Shown: positions 51,427-60,877 of the stretch, one piece after another
Numbering within the stretch: the first letter of the stretch is position 1
How the letters are laid out: the number at the start of each line of letters is the position of its first letter
DNA from: Psychroserpens sp.
GTDB taxonomy: Bacteria > Bacteroidota > Bacteroidia > Flavobacteriales > Flavobacteriaceae
Length of the DNA stretch: 64,000 bases
Direction of reading: 5' to 3'
NCBI GenBank assembly: GCA_017643165.1
Contig: JAEPNY010000003.1
Location: forward strand, 354,007 to 418,006
Notes under the pieces: model-generated
Seen by the model: the letters and a program-made list of their open reading frames with translations, nothing else
Told to the model about the DNA's origin: nothing
Databases searched by the model: none
Made by a program: the position numbers and the translations under genes

Positions 51427-52281
51427 CTACTTGATTTGACTGGGTCTGTAGCCAAACTTTTTCGCAAAGGCATTGGAGAAGGAACTAAGACTATCATATC
51501 CAACGTGCCAAGCGGCTTCTTGAACTGTAGCTTCATTGTTACTAATAAGGCTATGTGCTGTGGTTAAGCGTTCGTTTTGTAGATACTTGAAAACGGGAAG
51601 TCCAAAGACTTCTTTGAATTCTTTTTTCAGCTTGGTAGTGTTTAGTCCGAGTTCTTTTGATAATTCTGATAGCGAAGGAGGGTTGTCTAAATTTTCAGAT
51701 AAAATCTCCCTAGCCCTTTCTAAACGTTCTTTATCTAAAGATTTCATGCCTTGAGTATGGTTAATTGCAAGCTGTCCAAAGAAATGTGATAGTAGCGCGG
51801 TAATTTGACTTCTAAAGAACATCATCTTCGTTTTTCCTTCATAAGTGATATTAAATAAGCTATCAACGATGCGATGCATGTCTGGTGTCATGAAAAAACT
51901 AGGACCTTCAACATAATGGTCTTTTGGATTGACTAAAGATTCTAACAATTCAGAAAATAATTCGCCTTCTTGATTTGGAAGTTTTTCAAGATGCCGAGTT
52001 GCTGTTGCGATCACGATACATTCTAAGGGTTTATTTTTAGAAACTGTGTGAATACAATCGACAAGTTCATCAGCATAAAATGAGAGCGCCAGCCCTTTGG
52101 TATAGTTTAATTGGCGTGATCCAGTTGGATAACGCATTTCGAGGTCTACATTCCCTGCGCCATAAAATGCCACTGCAATAACAGGTTCATCAAACTTACA
52201 ACTATCCTGAATGACTTCTGAAGAAAAGGCCGTTTCTACCAGAATAGTAAAATCATTGATGTCTATTATATCGCGAGTCAT
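51427..52281 (-). CDS. AraC family transcriptional regulator
   Basis: This 284-aa regulator has two C-terminal helix-turn-helix units (about 190-284): SLSELSKELGLNTTKLKKEF and TVQEAAWHVGYDSLSSFSNAFAKKFGYRPSQI. The N-terminal half would sense an effector. It lies 91 nt upstream of, and on the same strand as, DUF5367-DUF1772-NmrA and so probably controls them, perhaps for quinone or electrophile stress (inference). Confidence 0.93.
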   Translation of the reverse strand: MTRDIIDINDFTILVETAFSSEVIQDSCKFDEPVIAVAFYGAGNVDLEMRYPTGSRQLNYTKGLALSFYADELVDCIHTVSKNKPLECIVIATATRHLEKLPNQEGELFSELLESLVNPKDHYVEGPSFFMTPDMHRIVDSLFNITYEGKTKMMFFRSQITALLSHFFGQLAINHTQGMKSLDKERLERAREILSENLDNPPSLSELSKELGLNTTKLKKEFKEVFGLPVFKYLQNERLTTAHSLISNNEATVQEAAWHVGYDSLSSFSNAFAKKFGYRPSQIK

Positions 52282-52363
52282 AACAATTGCAAATTTTGAG
52301 ATCGATTAACCTTTATCTCGTTGCACTAAGATAGGAAAAGTATAGTTGATCAGATTACTCTAA

Positions 52364-53803
52364 TTACGTTTCCAATTCGTTTATCTTTTCTTTTATAATC
52401 TCAAGCAAAAGGTCAATCTGTTTGAGATGCGTTCTAAAGATTACAACTGCTACACGAATCCAGAATACACCATTTATAGTCGTTGATGATAAAAATATTC
52501 TACCATCGTGTTGTATGGCTTTGATAAGCTTCGTATTGAATTCATTTAAATCACCTTTTTGAGTTCTATATCTGAACATAGCCACTGATAATTCGGGTTC
52601 AGGACCTACTTCAAAACCAGCTATTTTTTGGATTTCCTTATGGAAGTATCGCGCTAATAATAATTTTTCCTCCAAGGCTGCTCTAAATGGCTTTAAACCG
52701 AATAATTTCAATGGTAACCACAATCGCATTCCGCGGAAATGTTTAGTCAATTCAGGAGATATATCAGCAGGTGACAATATTTCATTGGCATCTGCTGTAT
52801 CCTGCATATAATCTGCTAGATAATAGAATACCTTTAACACATGCGTTTTTTCTTTGAGAAGTACTGCTCCTGTTCCAAATGGTAAGAATAAAGTTTTATG
52901 AGGATCTAATGTTATCGAATCTGCTTGGGATACGCCTTTGAATTTAGGAGCAAGTTTCTCCACCAATCTGAAAAATCCACCATAAGCAGCATCGACATGA
53001 AACCAGATATGATGTTTTTTCGCAATTTCGCCTATGTTTTCAATAGGATCAATGGCGCCAGTATTAGTGGTTCCTAAGGATGCGTTGATAAAGAACGGTT
53101 TTAAGCCATTTGCTTTATCATCTATGATCGCTCTTTCTAAATGTGATATTGACAATCGTAAGCCTTCATCTAATGGGATATAACGTAATTGTGCTTCGGA
53201 AAGTCCTGCGATTCGTAGTGCTTTCTGTATTGAATGATGCGCTTGTTCGGATAGGTAAATGACTGCTTTTGGAATGTTATTAGCTTTAAGCCCTTGAGAT
53301 TCTCGTGCTGTAACAATTGCAACCAAATTTGCAATTGATCCTCCTGAGGTCAAGTGACCAACAGCTTGATTAGGATAGCCCATTAGCTTGCACATCCATC
53401 TAATCAACATATCTTCTAAGCGTACAGCACCTGGTGCGGCATAAAAAACACCTGCATAGCGATTATGTATAGCGGCAATGTAATCACCTAAAGCGGAGGG
53501 ATAAAGTCCGCCTCCTGGAATATAACCCATATGACCTGCTGCAGCAGGATTGATACCTACAGCATCAATATCTTTTGAGGTATGTTTGAGTAATGTTTTA
53601 AGATCAGTAGCGTGTTCTGTAATATCTTGATCATAGATGCCTTTACCGTTGGATTCATTTACGGAATAAGCTTTTGTGGAATCCAACTGTTCAATGAAGT
53701 TGTCAGCATAGTTTAGGACGTCCCGATTCCAATCAGCTCTTATTTCAGTGTTTGGATCGAGTTGTTTTGATACCTTCTCTAAAGCTTTAATTTTATCGCG
53801 CAT
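52364..53803 (-). CDS. PLP-dependent group II decarboxylase
   Basis: This 479-aa fold-I PLP enzyme (glutamate/aromatic/diaminobutyrate decarboxylase family) has HLTSGGSIANLVAI (cofactor phosphate), the HVDAAYGG motif (Asp to the pyridine N) and the Schiff-base lysine in SITLDPHKTLFLP. Substrate cannot be fixed by eye. I use the ATG at 53803, 8 nt past the upstream stop, rather than a GTG at 53824 that overlaps the upstream gene. Co-transcription with the thioredoxin-fold gene is likely. Confidence 0.92.
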   Translation of the reverse strand: MRDKIKALEKVSKQLDPNTEIRADWNRDVLNYADNFIEQLDSTKAYSVNESNGKGIYDQDITEHATDLKTLLKHTSKDIDAVGINPAAAGHMGYIPGGGLYPSALGDYIAAIHNRYAGVFYAAPGAVRLEDMLIRWMCKLMGYPNQAVGHLTSGGSIANLVAIVTARESQGLKANNIPKAVIYLSEQAHHSIQKALRIAGLSEAQLRYIPLDEGLRLSISHLERAIIDDKANGLKPFFINASLGTTNTGAIDPIENIGEIAKKHHIWFHVDAAYGGFFRLVEKLAPKFKGVSQADSITLDPHKTLFLPFGTGAVLLKEKTHVLKVFYYLADYMQDTADANEILSPADISPELTKHFRGMRLWLPLKLFGLKPFRAALEEKLLLARYFHKEIQKIAGFEVGPEPELSVAMFRYRTQKGDLNEFNTKLIKAIQHDGRIFLSSTTINGVFWIRVAVVIFRTHLKQIDLLLEIIKEKINELET

Positions 53804-53811
53804 AGCTAGTT

Positions 53812-54369
53812 TTATGCTTTCCACTTAATATTACAACCGATACTTGGTTTTTGTATGTCTGAAATAGCTGTTACTTCGAGCAAGGCATCCAATGCATTTC
53901 GTAAATCTATACCTGTCACTGGTTTTTCATTACCTGGTCTTGAATCGTCTAATTGTCCGCGATACACCAATTTTAATTCCTTATCAAAAATATAGAAATC
54001 AGGCGTGCATGCCGCATCATAAGCTTTGGCTACTTCTTGTGTTTCATCATATAGGTAAGGAAAGATGAAATCATGTGCTTTGGCATTCGCTTTCATTAGA
54101 TGTGGTGCGTCATCTGGGTAATTTGTTACGTCATTACTTGAAATCGCAATACAATTAATACCTGCGCTTTTATAGTCCTTAGCAAGTCGTGATAATTCTA
54201 AATTTACATGTTTCACAAAAGGGCAGTGGTTACATATGAACATGATTAAAGTGCCTTGCGTACCTTTGGCTTCTGCTAAAGAGATGAGGTTGTCATCTAC
54301 TGTATTTAATAGATTAAAATCGGGTGCGGTAGTACCAAGAGGTAGCATATTTGATGGAGTCAAAGCCAT
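53812..54369 (-). CDS. Thioredoxin-fold (AhpC/TSA-like) protein
   Basis: This 185-aa peroxiredoxin-like protein has an ICNHCPFVKH active site (CxxC, about 46-49), APDFNLLNTVDDNLISL upstream and PYLYDETQEVAKAYDAACTPDFYIFD downstream (cis-Pro loop). It belongs to the thioredoxin-like redoxin group and would act as a thiol oxidoreductase in the cytoplasm. It is divergent from the CsaA-like gene (24 nt apart). Confidence 0.9.
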   Translation of the reverse strand: MALTPSNMLPLGTTAPDFNLLNTVDDNLISLAEAKGTQGTLIMFICNHCPFVKHVNLELSRLAKDYKSAGINCIAISSNDVTNYPDDAPHLMKANAKAHDFIFPYLYDETQEVAKAYDAACTPDFYIFDKELKLVYRGQLDDSRPGNEKPVTGIDLRNALDALLEVTAISDIQKPSIGCNIKWKA

Positions 54370-54393
54370 AATATTTTTTAGTATTTTTAAATC

Positions 54394-54738
54394 ATGAATT
54401 CAACTGATAATATAATAACTTTCGAAGACTTCAGCAAGGTAGATTTGCGTGTCGGTACTATAATAGAAGTTAAGGATTTTCCGGAAGCACGAAATCCATC
54501 CTATCAACTTATCATTGATTTTGGAGATCTCGGAATTAGGAAATCATCAGCTCAAATTACAGCGCTCTATTCGAAAGAAACATTACTAAACAGACAAGTT
54601 ATAGCAGTTATCAATTTTCCGAAGAAACAAATTGCTAAATTTATGAGTGAATGTCTCGTACTTGGTGCTGTTGAGGGTAGTAAGGTTATGTTACTCAACC
54701 CCGAACAACCTGTAAAAAATGGTTCACAAGTTTCTTAG
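54394..54738 (+). CDS. tRNA-binding OB-fold protein (CsaA-like)
   Basis: This 114-aa protein has the tRNA-binding OB domain: FSKVDLRVGTIIEVKDFPEA, KSSAQITALY, VIAVINFPKKQIAKFMSECL and LGAVEGSKVMLL, matching CsaA. CsaA is proposed to have chaperone or tRNA-binding activity in protein export. Its stop codon abuts that of the convergent M14 gene. Confidence 0.92.
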   Translation: MNSTDNIITFEDFSKVDLRVGTIIEVKDFPEARNPSYQLIIDFGDLGIRKSSAQITALYSKETLLNRQVIAVINFPKKQIAKFMSECLVLGAVEGSKVMLLNPEQPVKNGSQVS

Positions 54739-57243
54739 CTAAAGTTCATTTCTAAAAAAAATGGCATTCATTAATAACTTGTTAGTGCCATACCAAAATG
54801 CTCTAAAATTCGTGTTATCTGTAAATGATACCACCTTACCACGACTCATTCGATTTACTTTGAAAGGCACCGTCAGTGATAAGCTATCTAAGTTCTTTTC
54901 AGAGATATATCCACTTAGTAAAGGGTTCTTAGTGTATTGAATAGGATTATTATAACTCTGTTTATCAGCTTTCATGAATAAGGTGTTATTTCTGAACAAT
55001 GCAATTCTGTCATTTTTATATCCAAAATTTATAGGGTGTGACCTATCGGTTTTTGCTTCAAAAATGGCGCCTCCGACGACCTGAGCACCTCTAAAATTAC
55101 TGCGATCCTCAAATGTGATATTTTCAGCTGTATTTTCCATTTTTTTGAATTCAAGTTTTGCGAATTCATTATTCTTCAACCAATTCAGTGCACTGCGATA
55201 GGCTATCAAAGTCCCGCCATTTTGCACCCATGTTTTGAGTTTGGTAGTCGCACTTTTGTCTAGTGAACCACTCGGAAGAATTATTGTGTTATAGCGATCT
55301 AAGTTTGCATAGCTCAAGGATTTTGTATCGAGTTTAGTTACTCTCATATTAAATCGCGTATCAAATAGATGCCATATTTCACCTGCATCATAACTTCGTA
55401 TACCATCACCTACAATCAATGCAACTTTAGCAGGTTTTAGTGCCCTAAATTGATTACTACCAAGGTCAATACCTTCTGTTAAACCTGTATTAACTGCATC
55501 AATCTGAACGTGACTATCTGCTGCTACGGTCTTTAAAAAAGCGTATAACTCATCGGCAGATTTTTTCTGATTTTGGACAGGTATTAATATCGTACCATAG
55601 TCATAGGTCTTTCCATTCATACTAAATTGCTTCATGCCCACTTTGGCGCGTAGACCACTATTTAAAATAGCATTTAAGGCTTTAGGCGTATAATATTCAT
55701 GCCATTCCATGAGATAAGCGTAGTTGCTTTTAGTTGAGACATTACCTATTGTCATTGCAAGTTCTTGCACACTATTTCCTGCATTGTTAAGAGATATATT
55801 TTCTGCATAGTCTACACCAAAGGCTAATGGTAAAGTCCAAGCCGAAACATCATAGAAAAGGCTATCTTGGAATTTAGTTCGCTTCTCAAACATGGCATTG
55901 ATCAGGCGCGTATTCTTTTGATTCTTTGGAACAATGAAGGCATTTCCTTTTTTAAATGTCGTTCCATTAATTGTAAAGTCCTGTTTTAAATCGTGAATAG
56001 TGATTTGGTGACGTTTTAATATTTCGGCCAGGTGATAGGTTTTAGCGGCATCTTTCGAATCACCAAATACAATGCCTTTGCCATTTTCATTGGCGCCTTC
56101 TTTTCGTGCATTTTTAAAGAAATCGTGTTGGTATTGTAATAATTCCTGACGCATGTTCTGAGCAGCTTCTAGGGTTGATAAGGCTGCCGTAAACTGATTA
56201 CGAATGGTAAAAGGGAATGTAAGGATGCCATTGTTGCTTTCTTGTATATGACCGCGAGAACTTCCTTGTTCGAATAATATGCCGATTCCACCATTTATAT
56301 CAGGAAATGTGGAACCTTTCCCGTAGTAAAAATCATCAAAGCTCTCTTCTGTATAATAGAACGACCCTATTTTATCTAGGGCTTTAGCATGATAATTTCC
56401 AATATTTTTAGTGAGTTCTTGATTCAATTTAGGTGTTAATGGATGTGTACGTGAAGGAATTCCAGGTTGAAAGAAGAAACTTGAATTAGTTCCCATTTCG
56501 TGATGGTCTGTAAGAATGTTAGGTAACCATTTATGAAACGATGCTATTCTTGCTTTTGATTCTGGAAGTTGTACAGGTAACCAGTCTCTGTTCATATCAA
56601 ACCAATAATGATTGGTACGACCACCAGGCCAAACTTCTGAATATTCGCGATCGTTTGGATCGGGATTAAGGTTGATACTTTTATTGGTATTCGCCCAATA
56701 AGCAAATCGTTGTAAGCCATCTGGATTATAGCAAGGATCAAACAAGATCACAGCATTGTTCAGTAGATTATTTACGTCATTGCTTTGAGCTGCCGCGAGA
56801 TAATATGCGACTAACATAGACGCGTTAGATCCACTTGCTTCATTACCATGAATTGAAAATCCTTGATAAACAACCACTGGCATTTCACTTGTATCGACAT
56901 TATCATTTTCGGTAGAAGCTATATGTGCTTGACGTATTGCTTCTAAGTTTTGATAATTATCTGGTGATGTTATTGTAAGTAGGAGAAGCGGTCGTCCTTC
57001 AAACGTACTTCCACGGTTTTCAATGTGTATACGATCTGATGCGTTGGCAAGCGCATACATATACTGAACGAGTTTATCATGTGTTATGTGCCATTCACCA
57101 ACTTCATGACCAACAACTGACGACGGAGTTGGTATATTGCTGTCATAAGTAATATTCTGTGGAAGGTAATAGGATAATTCGGTTTGGGACTGGGCATTAA
57201 GATTAAAAAAGCTTAATACCAGCAAAAGTAAAGTTAGTCTCAT
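54739..57243 (-). CDS. M14 family zinc carboxypeptidase, exported, with a GATase-like C-terminal domain
   Basis: This 834-aa protein has a signal peptide ending NAQ, then a peptidase M14 domain (about 60-330) with zinc ligands in GFSIHGNEAS (His and Glu) and DHHEMG, and the later LFEQGSSRGHIQE region with the catalytic Glu. A long C-terminal part (about 560-830) includes KVALIVGDGIRSYDAG and TIILPSGSLDK, like a class-I glutamine-amidotransferase fold. This architecture is common in Bacteroidota secreted M14 peptidases. It is probably periplasmic or surface-located; substrate unknown. Confidence 0.9.
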   Translation of the reverse strand: MRLTLLLLVLSFFNLNAQSQTELSYYLPQNITYDSNIPTPSSVVGHEVGEWHITHDKLVQYMYALANASDRIHIENRGSTFEGRPLLLLTITSPDNYQNLEAIRQAHIASTENDNVDTSEMPVVVYQGFSIHGNEASGSNASMLVAYYLAAAQSNDVNNLLNNAVILFDPCYNPDGLQRFAYWANTNKSINLNPDPNDREYSEVWPGGRTNHYWFDMNRDWLPVQLPESKARIASFHKWLPNILTDHHEMGTNSSFFFQPGIPSRTHPLTPKLNQELTKNIGNYHAKALDKIGSFYYTEESFDDFYYGKGSTFPDINGGIGILFEQGSSRGHIQESNNGILTFPFTIRNQFTAALSTLEAAQNMRQELLQYQHDFFKNARKEGANENGKGIVFGDSKDAAKTYHLAEILKRHQITIHDLKQDFTINGTTFKKGNAFIVPKNQKNTRLINAMFEKRTKFQDSLFYDVSAWTLPLAFGVDYAENISLNNAGNSVQELAMTIGNVSTKSNYAYLMEWHEYYTPKALNAILNSGLRAKVGMKQFSMNGKTYDYGTILIPVQNQKKSADELYAFLKTVAADSHVQIDAVNTGLTEGIDLGSNQFRALKPAKVALIVGDGIRSYDAGEIWHLFDTRFNMRVTKLDTKSLSYANLDRYNTIILPSGSLDKSATTKLKTWVQNGGTLIAYRSALNWLKNNEFAKLEFKKMENTAENITFEDRSNFRGAQVVGGAIFEAKTDRSHPINFGYKNDRIALFRNNTLFMKADKQSYNNPIQYTKNPLLSGYISEKNLDSLSLTVPFKVNRMSRGKVVSFTDNTNFRAFWYGTNKLLMNAIFFRNEL

Positions 57244-57273
57244 AGCATAGTTGATTAAGTCATAAAAATAAAA

Positions 57274-57301
57274 AAACCGCTAAGCAAAAGCATAACGGTT
57301 T
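57274..57301 (-). terminator. Terminator of the DUF3276 gene
   Basis: A 12-position stem (one G-T pair, one mismatch; outer part AAACCG / CGGTTT) with a TTTT loop on the minus strand, ending in seven T in all, three of them in the stem. Confidence 0.85.
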
Positions 57302-57324
57302 AATTTTATTTAACAATTGAGAAG

Positions 57325-57717
57325 TTATATATCTTCGAAACTTATGTCGGTAAATTTATCTGCCGAATCATTGCTCTCCGAAGGTTCAGTCACTTCTTGT
57401 TTAGAACCATAATCTTCTTTTTTATAATCTTTTTGATGACGTTCACTAATAACTTCATCACCTTTTTCAGAGATAATGTAATCGGTCATTTCCCTTAGAA
57501 TCTCATTAAATTCTGAAAAGTCTTCTTTATACAAATAGATCTTATGCTTTTTATAGTGGAAAGATCCATCGTCATTCGTGAACTTTTTACTTTCTGTAAT
57601 CGTAAGATAATAGTCTCCCGCTTTCGTTGCTCTTACATCAAAAAAGTAGGTTCTTCGTCCGGCTCGTAATACTTTCGAATAAATTTCCTCTTTATCCATC
57701 ATTCCGTTATCGCTCAT
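57325..57717 (-). CDS. DUF3276 (PUR-alpha-like) family protein
   Basis: This 130-aa protein has the Pur-type beta fold typical of Bacteroidota (EEIYSKVLRAGRRTYFFDVR, YYLTITESKKF and KIYLYKEDFSEFNEIL). Relatives bind single-stranded DNA or RNA. A disordered acidic tail (EPSESNDSADKFTDISFEDI) follows. It has its own terminator. Confidence 0.92.
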   Translation of the reverse strand: MSDNGMMDKEEIYSKVLRAGRRTYFFDVRATKAGDYYLTITESKKFTNDDGSFHYKKHKIYLYKEDFSEFNEILREMTDYIISEKGDEVISERHQKDYKKEDYGSKQEVTEPSESNDSADKFTDISFEDI

Positions 57718-57782
57718 ATTTTAATCTAATTTTTGTTTGATTGCGGATCAAAAATCTAAAAAAAATAAATAGTAAGCAAAAA

Positions 57783-59540
57783 TTATTCGTATTCTTTTGT
57801 GCTTAGCTGTTTCAAGTAGAGATCCTTGTAATAGCCGTCAGTATTAGACAAGATTTCGTGGGTTCCGCTCTGTATAATTTCCCCATCTTCCAACACAATG
57901 ATCTTGTCGGCATGTTTTGCTGAAGAGACACGATGACTAACAATTATTGTCGTCTTACTTTGAGAAATTTCTCTCAATCCTTTTAAGATCTTTTCTTCAG
58001 TCTCAGTATCTACGGCAGATAAGCAATCATCAAAAAGCATGATTTCAGGAGCCTCGATGATGGCTCGAGCGATCGATATACGTTGCTTTTGGCCTCCTGA
58101 TAAGGTTATACCACGTTCACCTAATTCGGTTTGATAACCGTCATTGAACTTCATTATATTACGGTGAACATCGGCCAGTTTGGCTGCAGCAATGACTTCG
58201 TCTTCTGTAGCATTTTCTTTTCCAAATTTGATGTTATTTGCAATGCTGTCTGAGAACAGAAAAGCGTCTTGCGGGACATATCCAATACCATCTCTCAAAC
58301 TCTTTAAATTAATTTGGTCGATTGCAATACCATCAATGGTAATGCTTCCGTGCTGAACATCATATAGACGGCCTATTAGATCCAAGATAGTAGATTTTCC
58401 AGATCCCGTTTTACCAAGAATTGCTAGTGTTTCACCTTGTCTCAACGAAAAACTAACATTGTTTAACGCTTTAATATTGGTGTCGGGATGAACATAGGTA
58501 ACATTCTTAAATTCAATGTTTCCTTCTATGGTAGACGGTTCTATGATATTGTTCTTGATTTCTGGATCTTGCTTTAAGAATTCGTTTATTCGTTTTTGGG
58601 ACGCCTCGGCTTGTTGAACCAAATCTGTTACCCATCCAACCGTAGCAACAGGCCAGGTTAGCATATTAACGTAAATGAGAAACTCTGCAATCGTACCGAG
58701 CTCTTTAATTTCACCGTTGATATATTGCATGCCACCAACGTAAGCAACTAAAATGTTACTTACGCCAATCAAAAGGATCATTGAAGGAAAAAATAAAGCC
58801 TGAACTTTAGTAAGATCAATTTGTTTTTGTTTGCTGTCTTCCGAAAGTGTATTGAATTCGTCGTAATTCGCCTTTTCGATTCCATAAGACTTAATCACTG
58901 AAATGCCACTAAATGACTCTTGAGTAAAGGTTGAAAGGTGTGACAAATATTCCTGTACAATACGACTACGTTGATTGATTACCCTACTTAGTTTGTAAAT
59001 GATTATAGATAGGATAGGTAAGGGTATAATCGTGTAAAGCGTTAATTTAGGTGCAACACTAAGCATATAAATAAGAGCAACAAAAAAGAGCGTCACTGTA
59101 TTTATTGTATACATAATAGCAGGTCCAGCATACATACGCACTTTTCCTACGTCTTCGCTTATACGATTCATTAAATCTCCAGTGCGATTGGCCTTATAAA
59201 AATTAAGTGATAATCTTTGGTATTGTTGATAGACCTCATTTTTTAAATCAAATTCAATGTGACGGGATACATTGATTATGGTTTGACGCATAAGGAATGT
59301 AAAAATACCTGTAATTACTGCAGCACCGACGAGATACAAAATATTCATCATTAAGGCTTGCTTGAACGCTTCTCCCGTGAGCTCTCCTTGAACAGCCAAT
59401 GAAATAGTTGTTATAGCTTTTCCTATGAAACGAGGGGTAAATAAAGCGAAGATCTTTGCAGCAATAGTTATCAATACACCCAGAAGTAATTGATATCGAT
59501 ACTTATAGAAGTATTTGTTAATGTGTTTTAATTCTTTCAT
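57783..59540 (-). CDS. ABC transporter, exporter type (fused membrane and ATPase domains)
   Basis: The 585-aa half-transporter has six membrane helices (about 15-310) and an ATPase domain with Walker A GKTGSGKST, signature LSGGQKQR, Walker B IMLFDDCLSAVD and His-switch VSHR. It would act as a homo- or heterodimer exporting lipid, peptide or drug. I start it at ATG 59540 (MKELKHINKYFYKYR); six codons upstream a TTG exists. No partner half is nearby. Confidence 0.93.
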   Translation of the reverse strand: MKELKHINKYFYKYRYQLLLGVLITIAAKIFALFTPRFIGKAITTISLAVQGELTGEAFKQALMMNILYLVGAAVITGIFTFLMRQTIINVSRHIEFDLKNEVYQQYQRLSLNFYKANRTGDLMNRISEDVGKVRMYAGPAIMYTINTVTLFFVALIYMLSVAPKLTLYTIIPLPILSIIIYKLSRVINQRSRIVQEYLSHLSTFTQESFSGISVIKSYGIEKANYDEFNTLSEDSKQKQIDLTKVQALFFPSMILLIGVSNILVAYVGGMQYINGEIKELGTIAEFLIYVNMLTWPVATVGWVTDLVQQAEASQKRINEFLKQDPEIKNNIIEPSTIEGNIEFKNVTYVHPDTNIKALNNVSFSLRQGETLAILGKTGSGKSTILDLIGRLYDVQHGSITIDGIAIDQINLKSLRDGIGYVPQDAFLFSDSIANNIKFGKENATEDEVIAAAKLADVHRNIMKFNDGYQTELGERGITLSGGQKQRISIARAIIEAPEIMLFDDCLSAVDTETEEKILKGLREISQSKTTIIVSHRVSSAKHADKIIVLEDGEIIQSGTHEILSNTDGYYKDLYLKQLSTKEYE

Positions 59541-59590
59541 TGGCAATTTCCGCAGCAATAGTTGTTAACAATTTGATAATTTAACAGCTA

Positions 59591-59626
59591 TATTTTTGTT
59601 AATAATCCAATATTGAGTTATTTTTG
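59591..59626 (+). promoter_or_regulatory. Tandem promoter boxes of the leucine-type dehydrogenase gene
   Basis: Two exact TATTTTTG boxes lie at 59591-59598 and 59619-59626. The first ends in TTG (59596-59598), which stands 20 nt before the second box, so it can serve as the -33 element of the downstream promoter. Leader of about 40 nt. Confidence 0.65.
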
Positions 59627-59672
59627 CACGTTATTTTAAACATAATTTAAAATAGCACCTAATTCAATTTAC

Positions 59673-60773
59673 ATGACTTCAGACGTTTTAAGTTCAAAAG
59701 AACTTACAAAAATGGACCCAGTGTTCGGACAATTATCATTCGATAATCATGAGCAAATCGTTTTTTGCAACGACAAAGATACTGGTTTAAAAGCAATAAT
59801 TGGTATTCATAACACAGTTTTAGGACCTGCTTTGGGAGGTACAAGAATGTGGCAATATAATAACGAATGGGAAGCCCTAAATGATGTTCTACGTTTATCA
59901 CGTGGTATGACGTTCAAGTCGGCTATAACAGGATTAAATTTGGGTGGTGGTAAAGCCGTAATCATTGGTGACGCTAAAACTCAAAAAACACCTGAACTTA
60001 TGCGTAAGTTTGGTGAATTTGTTCATTCATTGAGTGGTCGATACATTACCGCTGAAGATGTAGGTATGACAACCGCTGATATGGATACAGTAAGAGAAGT
60101 TACGCCTTATGTTACTGGAATTTCAGAGAGTAAAGGTGGTGCTGGAAATCCTTCGCCTATAACGGCATATGGTGTTTTTATGGGAATGAAAGCTGCTGCG
60201 AAATTCAAATATGGAAGTGATGTGCTTGAAGATAAATCTGTATTCGTACAGGGTATTGGGCACGTAGGTGAGTCGCTTGTTGAACATCTTCTAAATGAAG
60301 GTGCAAAAGTAACGATTGCTGACATTAATGAAGCACGATTAGAGGAGGTTGCTTCGAAACACGATGTACAAATCTATAGAGGTTCAGATCTTTACAGCGA
60401 GCCAATGGATATTTATGCGCCATGTGCTCTTGGGGCTACGATTAATGATGATACGCTAAATAAACTACAATGTGATGTTATTGCAGGAGCTGCAAACAAT
60501 CAATTGGCTGATGAAGTAAAACACGGAAGATTACTACAAGAACGCAGAATTGTATATGCTCCTGATTTCTTGATCAACGCTGGTGGAATTATCAATGTTT
60601 ATGCAGAATTAGAGAATTATGATAAGCAAGAGATAATGCGTAAAACAGAAAATATCTACAATACTACATTAGAAATATTTAATCGCGCTGAACAAAATGA
60701 GGTAACAACAAATGTTGCTGCATTAGCAATTGCTAATGAACGAATCGAGCGCAGAAAACAGGAACAGTCTTAA
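59673..60773 (+). CDS. Glu/Leu/Phe/Val dehydrogenase family protein (leucine dehydrogenase-like)
   Basis: This 366-aa NAD-dependent amino-acid dehydrogenase shows GPALGGTRMW, catalytic Lys in GLNLGGGKAVI (about 93), EDVGMTTADMD and the Rossmann loop GIGHVG. The features fit the short branched-chain amino-acid (leucine/valine) dehydrogenases, not full glutamate dehydrogenase. It would deaminate Leu, Val and Ile to 2-oxo acids. Confidence 0.92.
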   Translation: MTSDVLSSKELTKMDPVFGQLSFDNHEQIVFCNDKDTGLKAIIGIHNTVLGPALGGTRMWQYNNEWEALNDVLRLSRGMTFKSAITGLNLGGGKAVIIGDAKTQKTPELMRKFGEFVHSLSGRYITAEDVGMTTADMDTVREVTPYVTGISESKGGAGNPSPITAYGVFMGMKAAAKFKYGSDVLEDKSVFVQGIGHVGESLVEHLLNEGAKVTIADINEARLEEVASKHDVQIYRGSDLYSEPMDIYAPCALGATINDDTLNKLQCDVIAGAANNQLADEVKHGRLLQERRIVYAPDFLINAGGIINVYAELENYDKQEIMRKTENIYNTTLEIFNRAEQNEVTTNVAALAIANERIERRKQEQS

Positions 60774-60818
60774 GGTTGTAATTCCTTAGATTTTATTTTC
60801 CTAGATTTAAAATAATAG

Positions 60819-60855
60819 TATTTTTGCAAAGCGAAAGCATTAGTCTTTCGCTTTG
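60819..60855 (+). promoter_or_regulatory. nusB promoter with a hairpin at the transcript 5' end
   Basis: TATTTTTG (60819-60826) is followed without a gap by a perfect 11-bp inverted repeat (CAAAGCGAAAG 60827-60837 / CTTTCGCTTTG 60845-60855, 7-nt loop). The transcript should begin inside or just before this stem. There is no T tract, so it is not a terminator. Confidence 0.65.
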
Positions 60856-60877
60856 TTAATTTAAGCTCTTTGTAACC

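Noticed and set aside
53804-53824. GTG start of the PLP decarboxylase overlapping the thioredoxin-fold gene
   Set aside because: An ATG 8 nt after the upstream stop gives a normal N-terminus and spacing.
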